Assembly: GCF_036825875.1 (NCBI RefSeq)
Contig: NZ_DAISXK010000003.1
Span: forward strand, 61,496 to 125,495
Source: Paucihalobacter sp036825875
GTDB lineage: Bacteria > Bacteroidota > Bacteroidia > Flavobacteriales > Flavobacteriaceae
Reading direction: 5' to 3'
Length of the DNA: 64,000 nucleotides
Below, in pieces: positions 19,096 to 26,559 of this stretch. Position 1 is the stretch's first letter. Every line of letters begins with the position of its first letter. Made by a program: the position numbers and the translations under genes. Under the pieces are notes generated by a model. The model was not told the origin of the DNA, did not search any database, and worked only from the letters and a program-made list of their open reading frames with translations.

Positions 19096-19133
19096 CAAAA
19101 AACGCCCAGAAAACAAATGTTTTACTGGGCGTT
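19096..19133 (-). terminator. Terminator for the leftward lipoprotein gene
   Basis: AACGCCCAGAAAAC pairs with GTTTTACTGGGCGTT (one bulge). Read leftward, it is followed by a run of T (TTTTTT), placed 26 bp after the stop at 19159. Confidence 0.85.
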
Positions 19134-19158
19134 AGGAAACTAAATAACCAACCAAAAT

Positions 19159-20103
19159 TTAGCTTCTGTTTGAGACTCTTGGATTGTCTTTTTTATCCGT
19201 TTTTTGCTTTCGCATTTTAGGTTTATCTGTCTCATTTATGATTTTTCCTTCAGTATCGCTTTGTCTCATAAACTGTATGTAGCCGCGTCCTGAAAATTCG
19301 TAAATCGTACCTGAGGCATTATGATATAATTCTATCGTGCAATCATTAATAACGCTCAATTCGAAAAATTCATTGTCGAAATAATCATAATCTAATGTTA
19401 ATGTTTTGAGGTTTAAGTTACCTGGAATATTTTGAACGCCATAAACTCCAGTATAATCCCAAAAAATATTGTTTGGGTTTGCAATTCCAAAATCTTGTGA
19501 ACTTCTAAAAGTGGAGTCATTACCACCCGATAAAAATTGTAAATAATTTTCGTTATCAAATTCATTCAAAGCCCCAAAATTGCTAGTGTAAGTTTTTTCC
19601 CAAGCCTGATATTCCTGAAGGAAGTAATGAATATTGTCATAAAACACAAAATCATAATCGAAGTTAGAACGTTGGTAACCTCGCAAAAAGTAAGAGGTAT
19701 CTATAAATGGATTGTACAATTCAATTGTATTGTTATTAATTTGATATACATCAAAAGAATTGTAACCATCAATATCGTGGTACACGTCTAGTATCATATC
19801 ATAAGCATCGTAGTTGCCAACAGGAATCCCAAATCCATTACCTTGTGAACCAAAGAACACCAAATTATTATTGGCATAAAAAACGCCATTTCTAAATGAA
19901 ACTGTAAAGGCAATTTCCATGAAAGGTGTTTGTCCAAAACCCAAAGTTTCATTGATATCAATGTACCACAATTCGTAGGAACTCAACAATTGATTTAAAC
20001 TTATTTGAGGCGTTGGATCTACCACAATTACATCTTCTCTGTAACAAGAGGTAAATAAAGTTGCTGTTAAAGCGAAAGCCGAGAGTAATTTTAAAGTTTT
20101 CAT
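19159..20103 (-). CDS. Lipoprotein of unknown function
   Basis: A 314-residue protein. The start is the ATG at 20103 (MKTLKLLSAFALTATLFTSC); the frame is open 42 codons further upstream, but that stretch is not a signal peptide and overlaps the divergent promoter region. The lipobox Cys is at position 20. The rest is Asn/Tyr/Asp-rich beta structure with two similar halves (YEFSGRGYIQFMRQSD; ELYHNASGTI), lipocalin-like in flavour, with a basic tail (MRKQKTDKKDNPRVSNRS). No family is recognised. It is divergent from gpsA and ends at a terminator. Confidence 0.75.
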   Translation of the reverse strand: MKTLKLLSAFALTATLFTSCYREDVIVVDPTPQISLNQLLSSYELWYIDINETLGFGQTPFMEIAFTVSFRNGVFYANNNLVFFGSQGNGFGIPVGNYDAYDMILDVYHDIDGYNSFDVYQINNNTIELYNPFIDTSYFLRGYQRSNFDYDFVFYDNIHYFLQEYQAWEKTYTSNFGALNEFDNENYLQFLSGGNDSTFRSSQDFGIANPNNIFWDYTGVYGVQNIPGNLNLKTLTLDYDYFDNEFFELSVINDCTIELYHNASGTIYEFSGRGYIQFMRQSDTEGKIINETDKPKMRKQKTDKKDNPRVSNRS

Positions 20104-20234
20104 AATCCAGCTATTTAATATTGATACTTTTGGCATTTCAAAACACGTGCCAAACCAAATTGTTAAGAAGGCACTAATCTTTATAATGTTTAATTTTACG
20201 TACTTTTGAAACACAAACATCAGTAACATTACTT

Positions 20235-21236
20235 ATGAGTCAACCCTTAAAATACGCCGTTTTTGGTGCCGGAAGTTGGGCAACTGCTATCGTAAAAATG
20301 CTAAGTGCAAATTTGGACGAAGTTGGATGGTACATGCGTAGCGTATATACCAAAGAACATTTGCTTAAAGAAAGACACAACCCCAATTATTTAAGTTCGG
20401 TAGAGTTTAAGATTGAAAAGTTAAAACTCAGTAACGATATCAACGAAATGGCCAACTATGCCGATGTGCTGATTTTTGTCGTTCCCTCTGCCTTTATGTT
20501 TAGCGAACTGGAAAAACTTTCGGTTGATATTACTGAAAAAACCATCGTTTCGGCTGTAAAAGGAATTATTCCTGAAACAGGATTGTTGGTAGGCGAGCAT
20601 TTTCACGACCATTACAATATTCCTTTTGAGAATATTGCTGTGATTGCTGGTCCGTGCCACGCTGAAGAAGTAGCGCTTGAGCGTTTGTCCTACCTTACCA
20701 TTTCATGCGCCGACCCCAAAAAAGCCCAAGATATTGCCGATAAATTATCAAGCGATTATATTAAAACCAAAATTAGCGACGATATTATTGGCACCGAATA
20801 TGCCGTAATGCTCAAAAATATTTATGCCATCGCCGCAGGTATTGCTCATGGTTTGGGTTATGGCGACAATTTTCAAAGTGTCTTGATGAGCAATGCTATT
20901 CGCGAAATGAAGCGATTTATAAAGAAAATGCACAAAATGAAACGAAACATTAATAACTCGGCTTATTTGGGAGATTTGCTGGTAACGGGATATTCCACAT
21001 TTTCTAGAAATCGTATGTTTGGCAATATGATTGGCAAAGGTTATACGGTAAAGTCCGCTATGATGGATATGAACATGGTTGCCGAAGGCTATTACGCTAC
21101 CAAAAGCGCTCATTTACTCAATCAAAAAAATAAAAATAAAACTAGACTACCCATTATAAATGCTGTTTACGATATTCTCTATGATGGTAAAGACCCGAAA
21201 AAGACTTTCCAGAAACTCACTGAAAAGTTGGACTAG
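20235..21236 (+). CDS. gpsA: Glycerol-3-phosphate dehydrogenase [NAD(P)+]
   Basis: Makes sn-glycerol-3-phosphate from dihydroxyacetone phosphate for phospholipid synthesis, in the cytosol. The protein has 333 residues, the usual length. The N-terminal nucleotide motif is FGAGSWATA (10-18), followed by family signatures HNPNYLSS and VIAGPCHAEEVA. The catalytic Lys region is MLKNIYAIAAGIAHGLGYGDN. A TACTTTTG -7-like box at 20201-20208 precedes the ATG by 26 bp, but no TTG is placed correctly upstream. Identification is firm. Confidence 0.96.
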   Translation: MSQPLKYAVFGAGSWATAIVKMLSANLDEVGWYMRSVYTKEHLLKERHNPNYLSSVEFKIEKLKLSNDINEMANYADVLIFVVPSAFMFSELEKLSVDITEKTIVSAVKGIIPETGLLVGEHFHDHYNIPFENIAVIAGPCHAEEVALERLSYLTISCADPKKAQDIADKLSSDYIKTKISDDIIGTEYAVMLKNIYAIAAGIAHGLGYGDNFQSVLMSNAIREMKRFIKKMHKMKRNINNSAYLGDLLVTGYSTFSRNRMFGNMIGKGYTVKSAMMDMNMVAEGYYATKSAHLLNQKNKNKTRLPIINAVYDILYDGKDPKKTFQKLTEKLD

Positions 21237-21414
21237 CGATATCTAGTAAAACGGCAATATTTTAATTTTGAGTTTTCACCAATATTTTTGGTTTTCAAAC
21301 CCTTAAAGGATTTCAAAACAAATTTTAAATTCTTCAAAAAACGCCAGTACATAAAATGTTAAAGTTTTTCGTTGTTGTATTTAAAACGGACTATTTTTCA
21401 TTCCAATTAAATTG

Positions 21415-21422
21415 TAACTTTG
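21415..21422 (+). promoter_or_regulatory. -7 box for the HupE-like gene
   Basis: TAACTTTG followed by CGCC, a full match to TAnnTTTG, 23 bp before the ATG at 21446. No TTG is found at the expected -33 distance. The box excludes an upstream in-frame ATG at 21356. Confidence 0.5.
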
Positions 21423-21445
21423 CGCCAACCCCTAAACCAATAATC

Positions 21446-22036
21446 ATGCTCAACGAATTCTGGTTCAACGTGCAGTATGGTATCAACCATGTACTTGACA
21501 TTAAAGCTTACGATCATGTACTTTTCTTAATAGTCCTTACCGTACCCTATTTATTTAACGATTGGAAACGCGTATTGCTTTTAGTAACCACTTTTACAGT
21601 TGGTCATACCTTATCGCTGGTTTTAGCAGCTTATGGTGTGGTGCAAGTCAATGCTAATTTAGTGGAGTTTTTAATTCCAGTAACCATTTTGTTTGTGGCG
21701 CTTTATAATGTATTTACCGCAGGTAAAAAGTCAAAAAATGAAAAAGTAGGTTTATTGTTTTTTTCAACCTTGTTTTTTGGTTTAGTTCACGGTTTAGGCT
21801 TTGCAAGAGAATTTTTAATGTTTGCTGGCCGTACCGAAAACAAATTGGTATTGCTTTTGGAATTTGCTCTTGGAATTGAAATAGCCCAAATAAGTATTGT
21901 GTTTATAGTGTTATTTTTAGGTTTTATAGGCCAGACAATTTTTAGGTTTTCCAAACGCGATTGGGTGATGGTTATTTCGGCTGTCGTGGTAGGATTGGTT
22001 ATTCCTATGATTTTAGAAAGCGATTTAATTTCGTAA
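21446..22036 (+). CDS. HupE/UreJ-like membrane protein
   Basis: A 196-residue integral membrane protein with about six hydrophobic helices. Conserved features of the HupE/UreJ_2 group are GINHVLDIKAYDHVLFL near the N-terminus, TVGHTLSLVLA and GLVHGLGFA; the His residues in membrane helices suggest metal handling. HupE proteins are linked to nickel uptake elsewhere, but no hydrogenase or urease genes lie nearby, so transport of Ni is not claimed. The start is ATG 21446, because the 30 codons upstream overlap the -7 box. Confidence 0.82.
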   Translation: MLNEFWFNVQYGINHVLDIKAYDHVLFLIVLTVPYLFNDWKRVLLLVTTFTVGHTLSLVLAAYGVVQVNANLVEFLIPVTILFVALYNVFTAGKKSKNEKVGLLFFSTLFFGLVHGLGFAREFLMFAGRTENKLVLLLEFALGIEIAQISIVFIVLFLGFIGQTIFRFSKRDWVMVISAVVVGLVIPMILESDLIS

Positions 22037-22148
22037 ACAAGCCAACCAATGGTATTATTTTTGGTAAAAGTTTAACGTCAACCCATTGTAGTTATAATAG
22101 TATCAAACTATCTTCGTTTATTATTTCATCTCGTCATTATGATTTTCA

Positions 22149-22580
22149 ATGTCTAAAGAAAAACAACTTCGTTACGATAAAGCCTATTTACGAATTGCTC
22201 AAGAATGGGGAAAGCTCTCTCATTGCAAACGCAAGCAAGTAGGTGCTTTAATTGTAAAAGACCGCATGATTATTTCAGATGGATATAACGGTACCCCAAC
22301 GGGTTTTGAAAATTATTGTGAAGACGACGAAGGCTACACCAAGTGGTACGTGCTTCATGCCGAAGCTAATGCCATACTAAAGGTAGCTTCTTCTACACAA
22401 TCGTGCAAAGGTGCAACTTTGTATATAACCTTGTCGCCTTGCAAGGAATGTAGTAAGCTTATCCATCAAGCTGGAATTATAAGGGTGGTTTATAGCGAAG
22501 CTTATAAGGATGACAGTGGGATAAAATTTCTTGAAAAAGCCGGCGTAGCAGTAACCTTAATAACAGATTTAAAAGCCTAA
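22149..22580 (+). CDS. dCMP deaminase family protein
   Basis: A 143-residue zinc-dependent deaminase of the cytidine/deoxycytidylate group. The zinc and catalytic motifs are HAEAN (His ligand and proton-shuttle Glu) and PCKEC (two Cys ligands). The N-terminal MSKEKQLRYDKAYLRIAQEWGKLSHCKRKQVG and GYNGTPTGFEN match dCMP deaminases (ComEB-like), which feed dUMP to thymidylate synthesis. The TAA stop overlaps the ATG of the S41 protease gene by one base (TAATG), indicating translational coupling. Confidence 0.92.
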   Translation: MSKEKQLRYDKAYLRIAQEWGKLSHCKRKQVGALIVKDRMIISDGYNGTPTGFENYCEDDEGYTKWYVLHAEANAILKVASSTQSCKGATLYITLSPCKECSKLIHQAGIIRVVYSEAYKDDSGIKFLEKAGVAVTLITDLKA

Positions 22581-24178
22581 TGAGTAACACCAAAAAATAC
22601 ATACCTTTATTACTCGGTATTGCTATAGCGGTAGGCGTGGTTATTGGCGGAAAACTCAACTTTACCGATACTTCCGATAGACTTTTTACTACAAATAGCA
22701 AAAAAGATAAGCTCAATAGGCTTATTGATTATATTGATTTAGAATATGTTGACGAAATTAATACCGACAGCATTGTGGATGTGACTGTTAATGGAATTCT
22801 CGACAATCTAGATCCCCATTCCACTTATATCTCAAAAGATCAACTTAAAAATGTCGCCGAAAATATGCGTGGTAATTTTGTAGGTATTGGTATAAATTTT
22901 TACACTTATAAAGACACGATTGCGGTTATTAGAACAGTTGAAAATGGCCCTAGCGAGCGCGCAGGCATTTTAGCAGGTGATAGAATTATAATGGCAAACA
23001 ATGATACTATTTATGGTCGAAGATGGTCTAACGATTCCATTATTTCTAAACTTAAAGGTGAAAGAAATAGTCGCGTAAAACTTAAAATTTACCGCAAACA
23101 AACCGATGAGTTTCTGGATATTCAATTAAGACGCGAAGATATTCCTATTAAAAGCGTGGATGCGGCTTTCATGCTAACTGAAAATTTAGGATACATAAAA
23201 GTAAATCGGTTTGCAGAATCAACTTACAAAGAATTTAAAACTTCCTTAAATGCTTTACAAAAATTAGGCGCTACGCAATTGGCTTTAGATTTAAGAGATA
23301 ATTTAGGAGGCTTTTTAGGCGTCGCTGAACAAATTGCTGACGAATTTTTAGAAGACGGAAAACTCATTCTTTTCACCAAAAATAAAAGTGGCCGAACCGA
23401 TAAAACATTCGCAACCAAACGCGGTAGCTTTGAAACAGGTGAAGTGTTTGTGCTAATCAACGAAAATTCGGCTTCGGCTAGTGAAGTCATTGCTGGAGCC
23501 TTGCAAGATAATGACAAAGGAACCATTGTAGGTCGTCGCTCTTATGGCAAAGGCTTAGTGCAGCGTGAAATGGCTTTAGGTGATGGCAGCGCCGTGAGGT
23601 TAACCGTTTCCAGATATTACACACCAACAGGGCGCTCTATTCAAAGACCCTATACTAATGGAGATAATGACAGCTATTATCACGATTATTATAAAAGAAT
23701 GCGTAATGGAGAATTAAGTAACGGGCAAAAAATGGATATTGCCGATTCACTTAAATTTACAACACCCAAAGGGAAAGTAGTATATGGCGGTGGCGGTATT
23801 ATTCCTGACGTATTTGTGCCCATACAGAACAACTTTAATAATGAAACGCTTAGTTACATAGTGCGAAGAGGTTATGTCAGTAATTTTGTGTTTGAAACCT
23901 TAGATGCCGATAGATTTGCTTACAACGATATTTTAGAAAAGGAATTTGTAAACGATTTTGAAGCGAGCGATGTCTTTATCAAAAGTTTTGAAGATTTTAT
24001 CAATCTAAAAGAACGCACAAAATTTAATTTTGCGGTTTACCACAGCCAAATGAAGGAAATGCTTAAAGCCGAAATGGCGCGCCAACTTTTTGGCGATGAC
24101 GCTTACTACCAAATCATAAGCCAGACCGACACTATGATTAATGAAGTTATTTTCTTGAGTAGCGGGAATAGTAATTGA
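22580..24178 (+). CDS. S41 family C-terminal processing protease
   Basis: Periplasmic serine protease of 532 residues. There is an N-terminal membrane anchor (YIPLLLGIAIAVGVVIGG), a tail-specific-protease N-domain with NLDPHSTYISK, a PDZ domain (about 85-175, GPSERAGILAGDRIIMAN) and the catalytic core. The catalytic Ser is in NENSASASE and the Lys in YGKG, 25 residues apart as in Prc/CtpB. The C-terminal helical extension (about 430-532) is usual for the flavobacterial form. Substrates are unknown; such proteases trim envelope proteins. It is coupled to the upstream dCMP deaminase. Confidence 0.93.
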   Translation: MSNTKKYIPLLLGIAIAVGVVIGGKLNFTDTSDRLFTTNSKKDKLNRLIDYIDLEYVDEINTDSIVDVTVNGILDNLDPHSTYISKDQLKNVAENMRGNFVGIGINFYTYKDTIAVIRTVENGPSERAGILAGDRIIMANNDTIYGRRWSNDSIISKLKGERNSRVKLKIYRKQTDEFLDIQLRREDIPIKSVDAAFMLTENLGYIKVNRFAESTYKEFKTSLNALQKLGATQLALDLRDNLGGFLGVAEQIADEFLEDGKLILFTKNKSGRTDKTFATKRGSFETGEVFVLINENSASASEVIAGALQDNDKGTIVGRRSYGKGLVQREMALGDGSAVRLTVSRYYTPTGRSIQRPYTNGDNDSYYHDYYKRMRNGELSNGQKMDIADSLKFTTPKGKVVYGGGGIIPDVFVPIQNNFNNETLSYIVRRGYVSNFVFETLDADRFAYNDILEKEFVNDFEASDVFIKSFEDFINLKERTKFNFAVYHSQMKEMLKAEMARQLFGDDAYYQIISQTDTMINEVIFLSSGNSN

Positions 24179-24221
24179 TGATTTTTTATTATTTGTCTTT
24201 TTATTTCAGACAAACTGTTTT

Positions 24222-24231
24222 NNNNNNNNNN
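24222..24231. other. Assembly gap (10 N)
   Basis: Ten undetermined bases between two contigs, 43 bp after the protease stop. The true gap size is unknown, so any gene lost here cannot be judged. Confidence 0.99.
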
Positions 24232-24280
24232 ATTATTTGCAAAAAGCATTTAGTTTTGGCCCGTAAATCTACGTTGAACA

Positions 24281-24411
24281 ATCTGCGAAAATCTGAGTTT
24301 TCTGCTCAGCAAATCATTAATGAATTCCATTCTAATAGAAATGGTCAAAGGCAAGGTTTTCCGAAGAGGATATCTGTGAAAATCACTTTGATTTCTGCCT
24401 ACGGGTAGGCA
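24281..24411. repeat. Repeat-like intergenic sequence beside the gap
   Basis: Contains ATCTGCGAAAATCT at 24281-24294 and ATCTGTGAAAATC at 24372-24384, then the palindrome TGCCTACGGGTAGGCA at 24396-24411. The ATCTGnGAAAATC motif is, as I recall, a common dispersed intergenic motif in Bacteroidota. Repeats next to an N run fit an assembly break at a repeated sequence. Confidence 0.5.
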
Positions 24412-24431
24412 AGTGTGAAAACAAAAATCCA

Positions 24432-25034
24432 TTAAATCTTATCGTGCACCTGCGCATCTTGACCATCATTCCAAAGGGTTAAAATATCAGTAGCTACTTG
24501 CGCACCGCTACCACTAGCAATAGCAAACTGGCTGCGCCAACCAGCTAAAGTGCCAGCAACGTACAAACCTTCGGTTATTAAATGATGGGTGTTTTTTAAC
24601 CAAATTCGTTCTTTTTCTACCAAGGCTCGTGGATGAGTTTCTATGTAAGATTCAAGACCTTTTATGGTTATTAAATTGGTGTAACCAACTGCCACCACTA
24701 CCAATTTACTGGTATAGATTTGCTTATTAGTACTAACGGTGAAACAATTATCAGATTTAGTAATTGCTAAAACTTTTTCTTTTGCTATTTGGGTTACATG
24801 AGGATATAAAGAGCGAAGTTGTTCTATGCCGTCATCTAAAATAGTTTGTCCTGTGGTTCCAGGAGTCAGTCCTAAAACATTATTAAACAATGCCGTTTGT
24901 AAATGCGATGCTTTTTGGTGCATCACAATGCCAATCTTTTTATCCGCAGCAAAAGCCTTATTTTGGGCTGAACCCAAAACCAAAGCACAGGACATACCAG
25001 CTGCGCCACCGCCAATTATTAGAACATCAAACAT
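24432..25034 (-). CDS. Short thioredoxin-reductase-like flavoprotein
   Basis: A 200-residue NAD(P)/FAD-dependent oxidoreductase. The FAD motif is IIGGGAAGMSCAL at residues 6-18 and the second signature is GLYVAGTLAGWRSQFAIASGSG (about 157-178). Full thioredoxin reductases are about 310 residues; here the central NADPH domain and the redox CxxC pair are absent, so it is either a reduced form or uses another partner. Its start overlaps the stop of the small membrane gene (TAATG). It is the last gene of a leftward operon that ends near the contig join. Confidence 0.8.
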   Translation of the reverse strand: MFDVLIIGGGAAGMSCALVLGSAQNKAFAADKKIGIVMHQKASHLQTALFNNVLGLTPGTTGQTILDDGIEQLRSLYPHVTQIAKEKVLAITKSDNCFTVSTNKQIYTSKLVVVAVGYTNLITIKGLESYIETHPRALVEKERIWLKNTHHLITEGLYVAGTLAGWRSQFAIASGSGAQVATDILTLWNDGQDAQVHDKI

Positions 25035-25237
25035 TACTTTTTGTAGTGTATTTTTTTCTGAATTTGTTTAGAAACAAATAAAATCCAAACCAATAATAAA
25101 GCACACAAACCAATTAATGCCACTGTTAAGGCTGTAACACTGTCGCCTTGAAAGGGTGCATTAAAATTTACTTGTGCAAGGTTAAAGCCTATAATTCCTA
25201 GGCTTACAATTGAAAAAATAATGGTAAATAGCTTCAT
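25034..25237 (-). CDS. Small two-helix membrane protein
   Basis: A 67-residue protein with two hydrophobic segments (LFTIIFSIVSLGIIGFNLA and ALTVALIGLCALLLVWILFV) and a basic tail (KQIQKKIHYKK). It overlaps the marC stop by 4 bp (ATGA) and the flavoprotein start by 1 bp, so all three genes are translated as one coupled unit. The function is unknown; it may assist one of its neighbours in the membrane. Confidence 0.75.
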   Translation of the reverse strand: MKLFTIIFSIVSLGIIGFNLAQVNFNAPFQGDSVTALTVALIGLCALLLVWILFVSKQIQKKIHYKK

Positions 25238-25815
25238 GATAATAGCATTTGAATATTTGAAGTAAATAATTTAACCGCAATGGCTAACAAAATTACGCCA
25301 AATATTTTTCTTACGATATTAATACCGTTGGCACCCAAAACGCGTTCGATTTTTGAAGAGGTTTTAAGCACAATGTAAATAACAATCACGTTTACAATCA
25401 ATGCTACAATGATGTTTTCAGTTTTAAATTCCGCCCCTAAAGATAGTAGGGTCGTTAAACTTCCAGGTCCAGCTATAAGTGGAAATGCCAATGGAAAAAT
25501 TGATGCCGTTAAGGGATTGTTTCCTTGGTCTTTGTAAAGGGTAATTCCTAAAATCATTTCCAAGGCAATAAAAAATATAATAAACGCACCAGCCACGGCA
25601 AACGAGTTAACATCAATACCGATTAGGTTCAGGATTTGTTCGCCTAAAAATAGAAACATAATCATGATAACACCTGCAATAATAGAAGCTTTTTCACTTT
25701 GAATATGCCCCACTTTTTTGCGTAAATCTATAATAATGGGAATGTTTCCAACAATATCAATAACAGCAAATAACACCATAAAAGCTGTAAATATTTCTCT
25801 AAAATTGAATTCCAT
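25234..25815 (-). CDS. MarC family integral membrane protein
   Basis: A 193-residue protein with six predicted helices and MarC/UPF0056 signatures: FAVIDIVGNIPIIIDL near the N-terminus and FPLAFPLIAGPGSLTTLLSL in the middle. The start is ATG 25815 (MEFNFREIFTAFMVLF); an upstream Met would add nine hydrophilic residues. The family's transport role is unproven, and the old link to multiple antibiotic resistance is not supported. It is the first gene of a three-gene leftward operon and is divergent from DUF3109. Confidence 0.9.
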   Translation of the reverse strand: MEFNFREIFTAFMVLFAVIDIVGNIPIIIDLRKKVGHIQSEKASIIAGVIMIMFLFLGEQILNLIGIDVNSFAVAGAFIIFFIALEMILGITLYKDQGNNPLTASIFPLAFPLIAGPGSLTTLLSLGAEFKTENIIVALIVNVIVIYIVLKTSSKIERVLGANGINIVRKIFGVILLAIAVKLFTSNIQMLLS

Positions 25816-25916
25816 AATACAATACTCTGAAAATTTCGGCAAAGGTCGTTATTAAATCCGTATATGAATCATTAAATTGACTTATTTTTTAACAGTTTTC
25901 TCCGTGCAAATTGAAG

Positions 25917-25924
25917 TATATTTG
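25917..25924 (+). promoter_or_regulatory. -7 box 4 bp before a start codon
   Basis: TATATTTG then CGCC then ATG. In Bacteroidota transcription starts about 5-7 bp beyond this box, so the mRNA of the DUF3109 gene would be leaderless or nearly so. No TTG is seen at the usual -33 distance. Confidence 0.5.
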
Positions 25925-25928
25925 CGCC

Positions 25929-26492
25929 ATGTTTCAACTAGGAAAAACCATTGTTTCAGAAGAGATTATCGGAAATGATTTTGTTTGTAATTTATCCGCA
26001 TGTAAAGGCGCTTGCTGTGTTAAAGGCGATGCTGGCGCACCATTAGAAGTAGCTGAAACGCAAATTTTAAAAGATATTTTTCCGATGGTCAAACCTTTTT
26101 TGCGCAAAGAAGGCTTAAAAGCTATTGCTGAACAAGGTGTGTTTACCACCAACGATTTTGGTGAACATGAAACGCCACTTATCAATGGCGAAGACTGTGC
26201 TTACGTTATTTACGATCGGAAAGGCACCGCGCTCTGTGGTATAGAAGAAGCTTATAACCAAGGCGCTATAACTTGGAAGAAACCTGTTTCGTGTCATTTG
26301 TATCCAATTCGGGTTAAAGATTACACTGAGTTTTCCGCAGTTAACTACGAAAAATGGCATATTTGTGATCCCGCTTGTGCATTGGGAGAAGAACTTCAAG
26401 TTCCTGTTTATAAATTTGTAAAACAAGCACTTATTAGAAAATTTGGTGAAGACTGGTATAATGAGTTGGAAGTTTTAGCTTCGAAAACATAA
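25929..26492 (+). CDS. DUF3109 family cysteine-rich protein
   Basis: A 187-residue cytosolic protein from ATG 25929 (MFQLGKTIVSEEI); an earlier in-frame ATG lies upstream of the -7 box and is rejected. The Cys pattern is CNLSACKGACC near residue 23, then EDC, LCG, SCHLYP and ICDPAC, ten Cys in all. This resembles the CxxCxxCC zinc/iron-binding proteins (YkgJ-like). DUF3109 has no firm function; a bound metal cluster is likely by analogy. It has its own promoter and is divergent from marC. Confidence 0.88.
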   Translation: MFQLGKTIVSEEIIGNDFVCNLSACKGACCVKGDAGAPLEVAETQILKDIFPMVKPFLRKEGLKAIAEQGVFTTNDFGEHETPLINGEDCAYVIYDRKGTALCGIEEAYNQGAITWKKPVSCHLYPIRVKDYTEFSAVNYEKWHICDPACALGEELQVPVYKFVKQALIRKFGEDWYNELEVLASKT

Positions 26493-26559
26493 CATTAAAT
26501 AGGATTTTTTATTTTATTTATTTTAATGTACATTTAGGAGGTTAAAATCCACCACCTCA

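Noticed and set aside
24175..24408. Open frame of 77 codons downstream of the S41 protease
   Set aside because: It runs through the 10-N gap, has undetermined residues and consists of repeat-like intergenic sequence.
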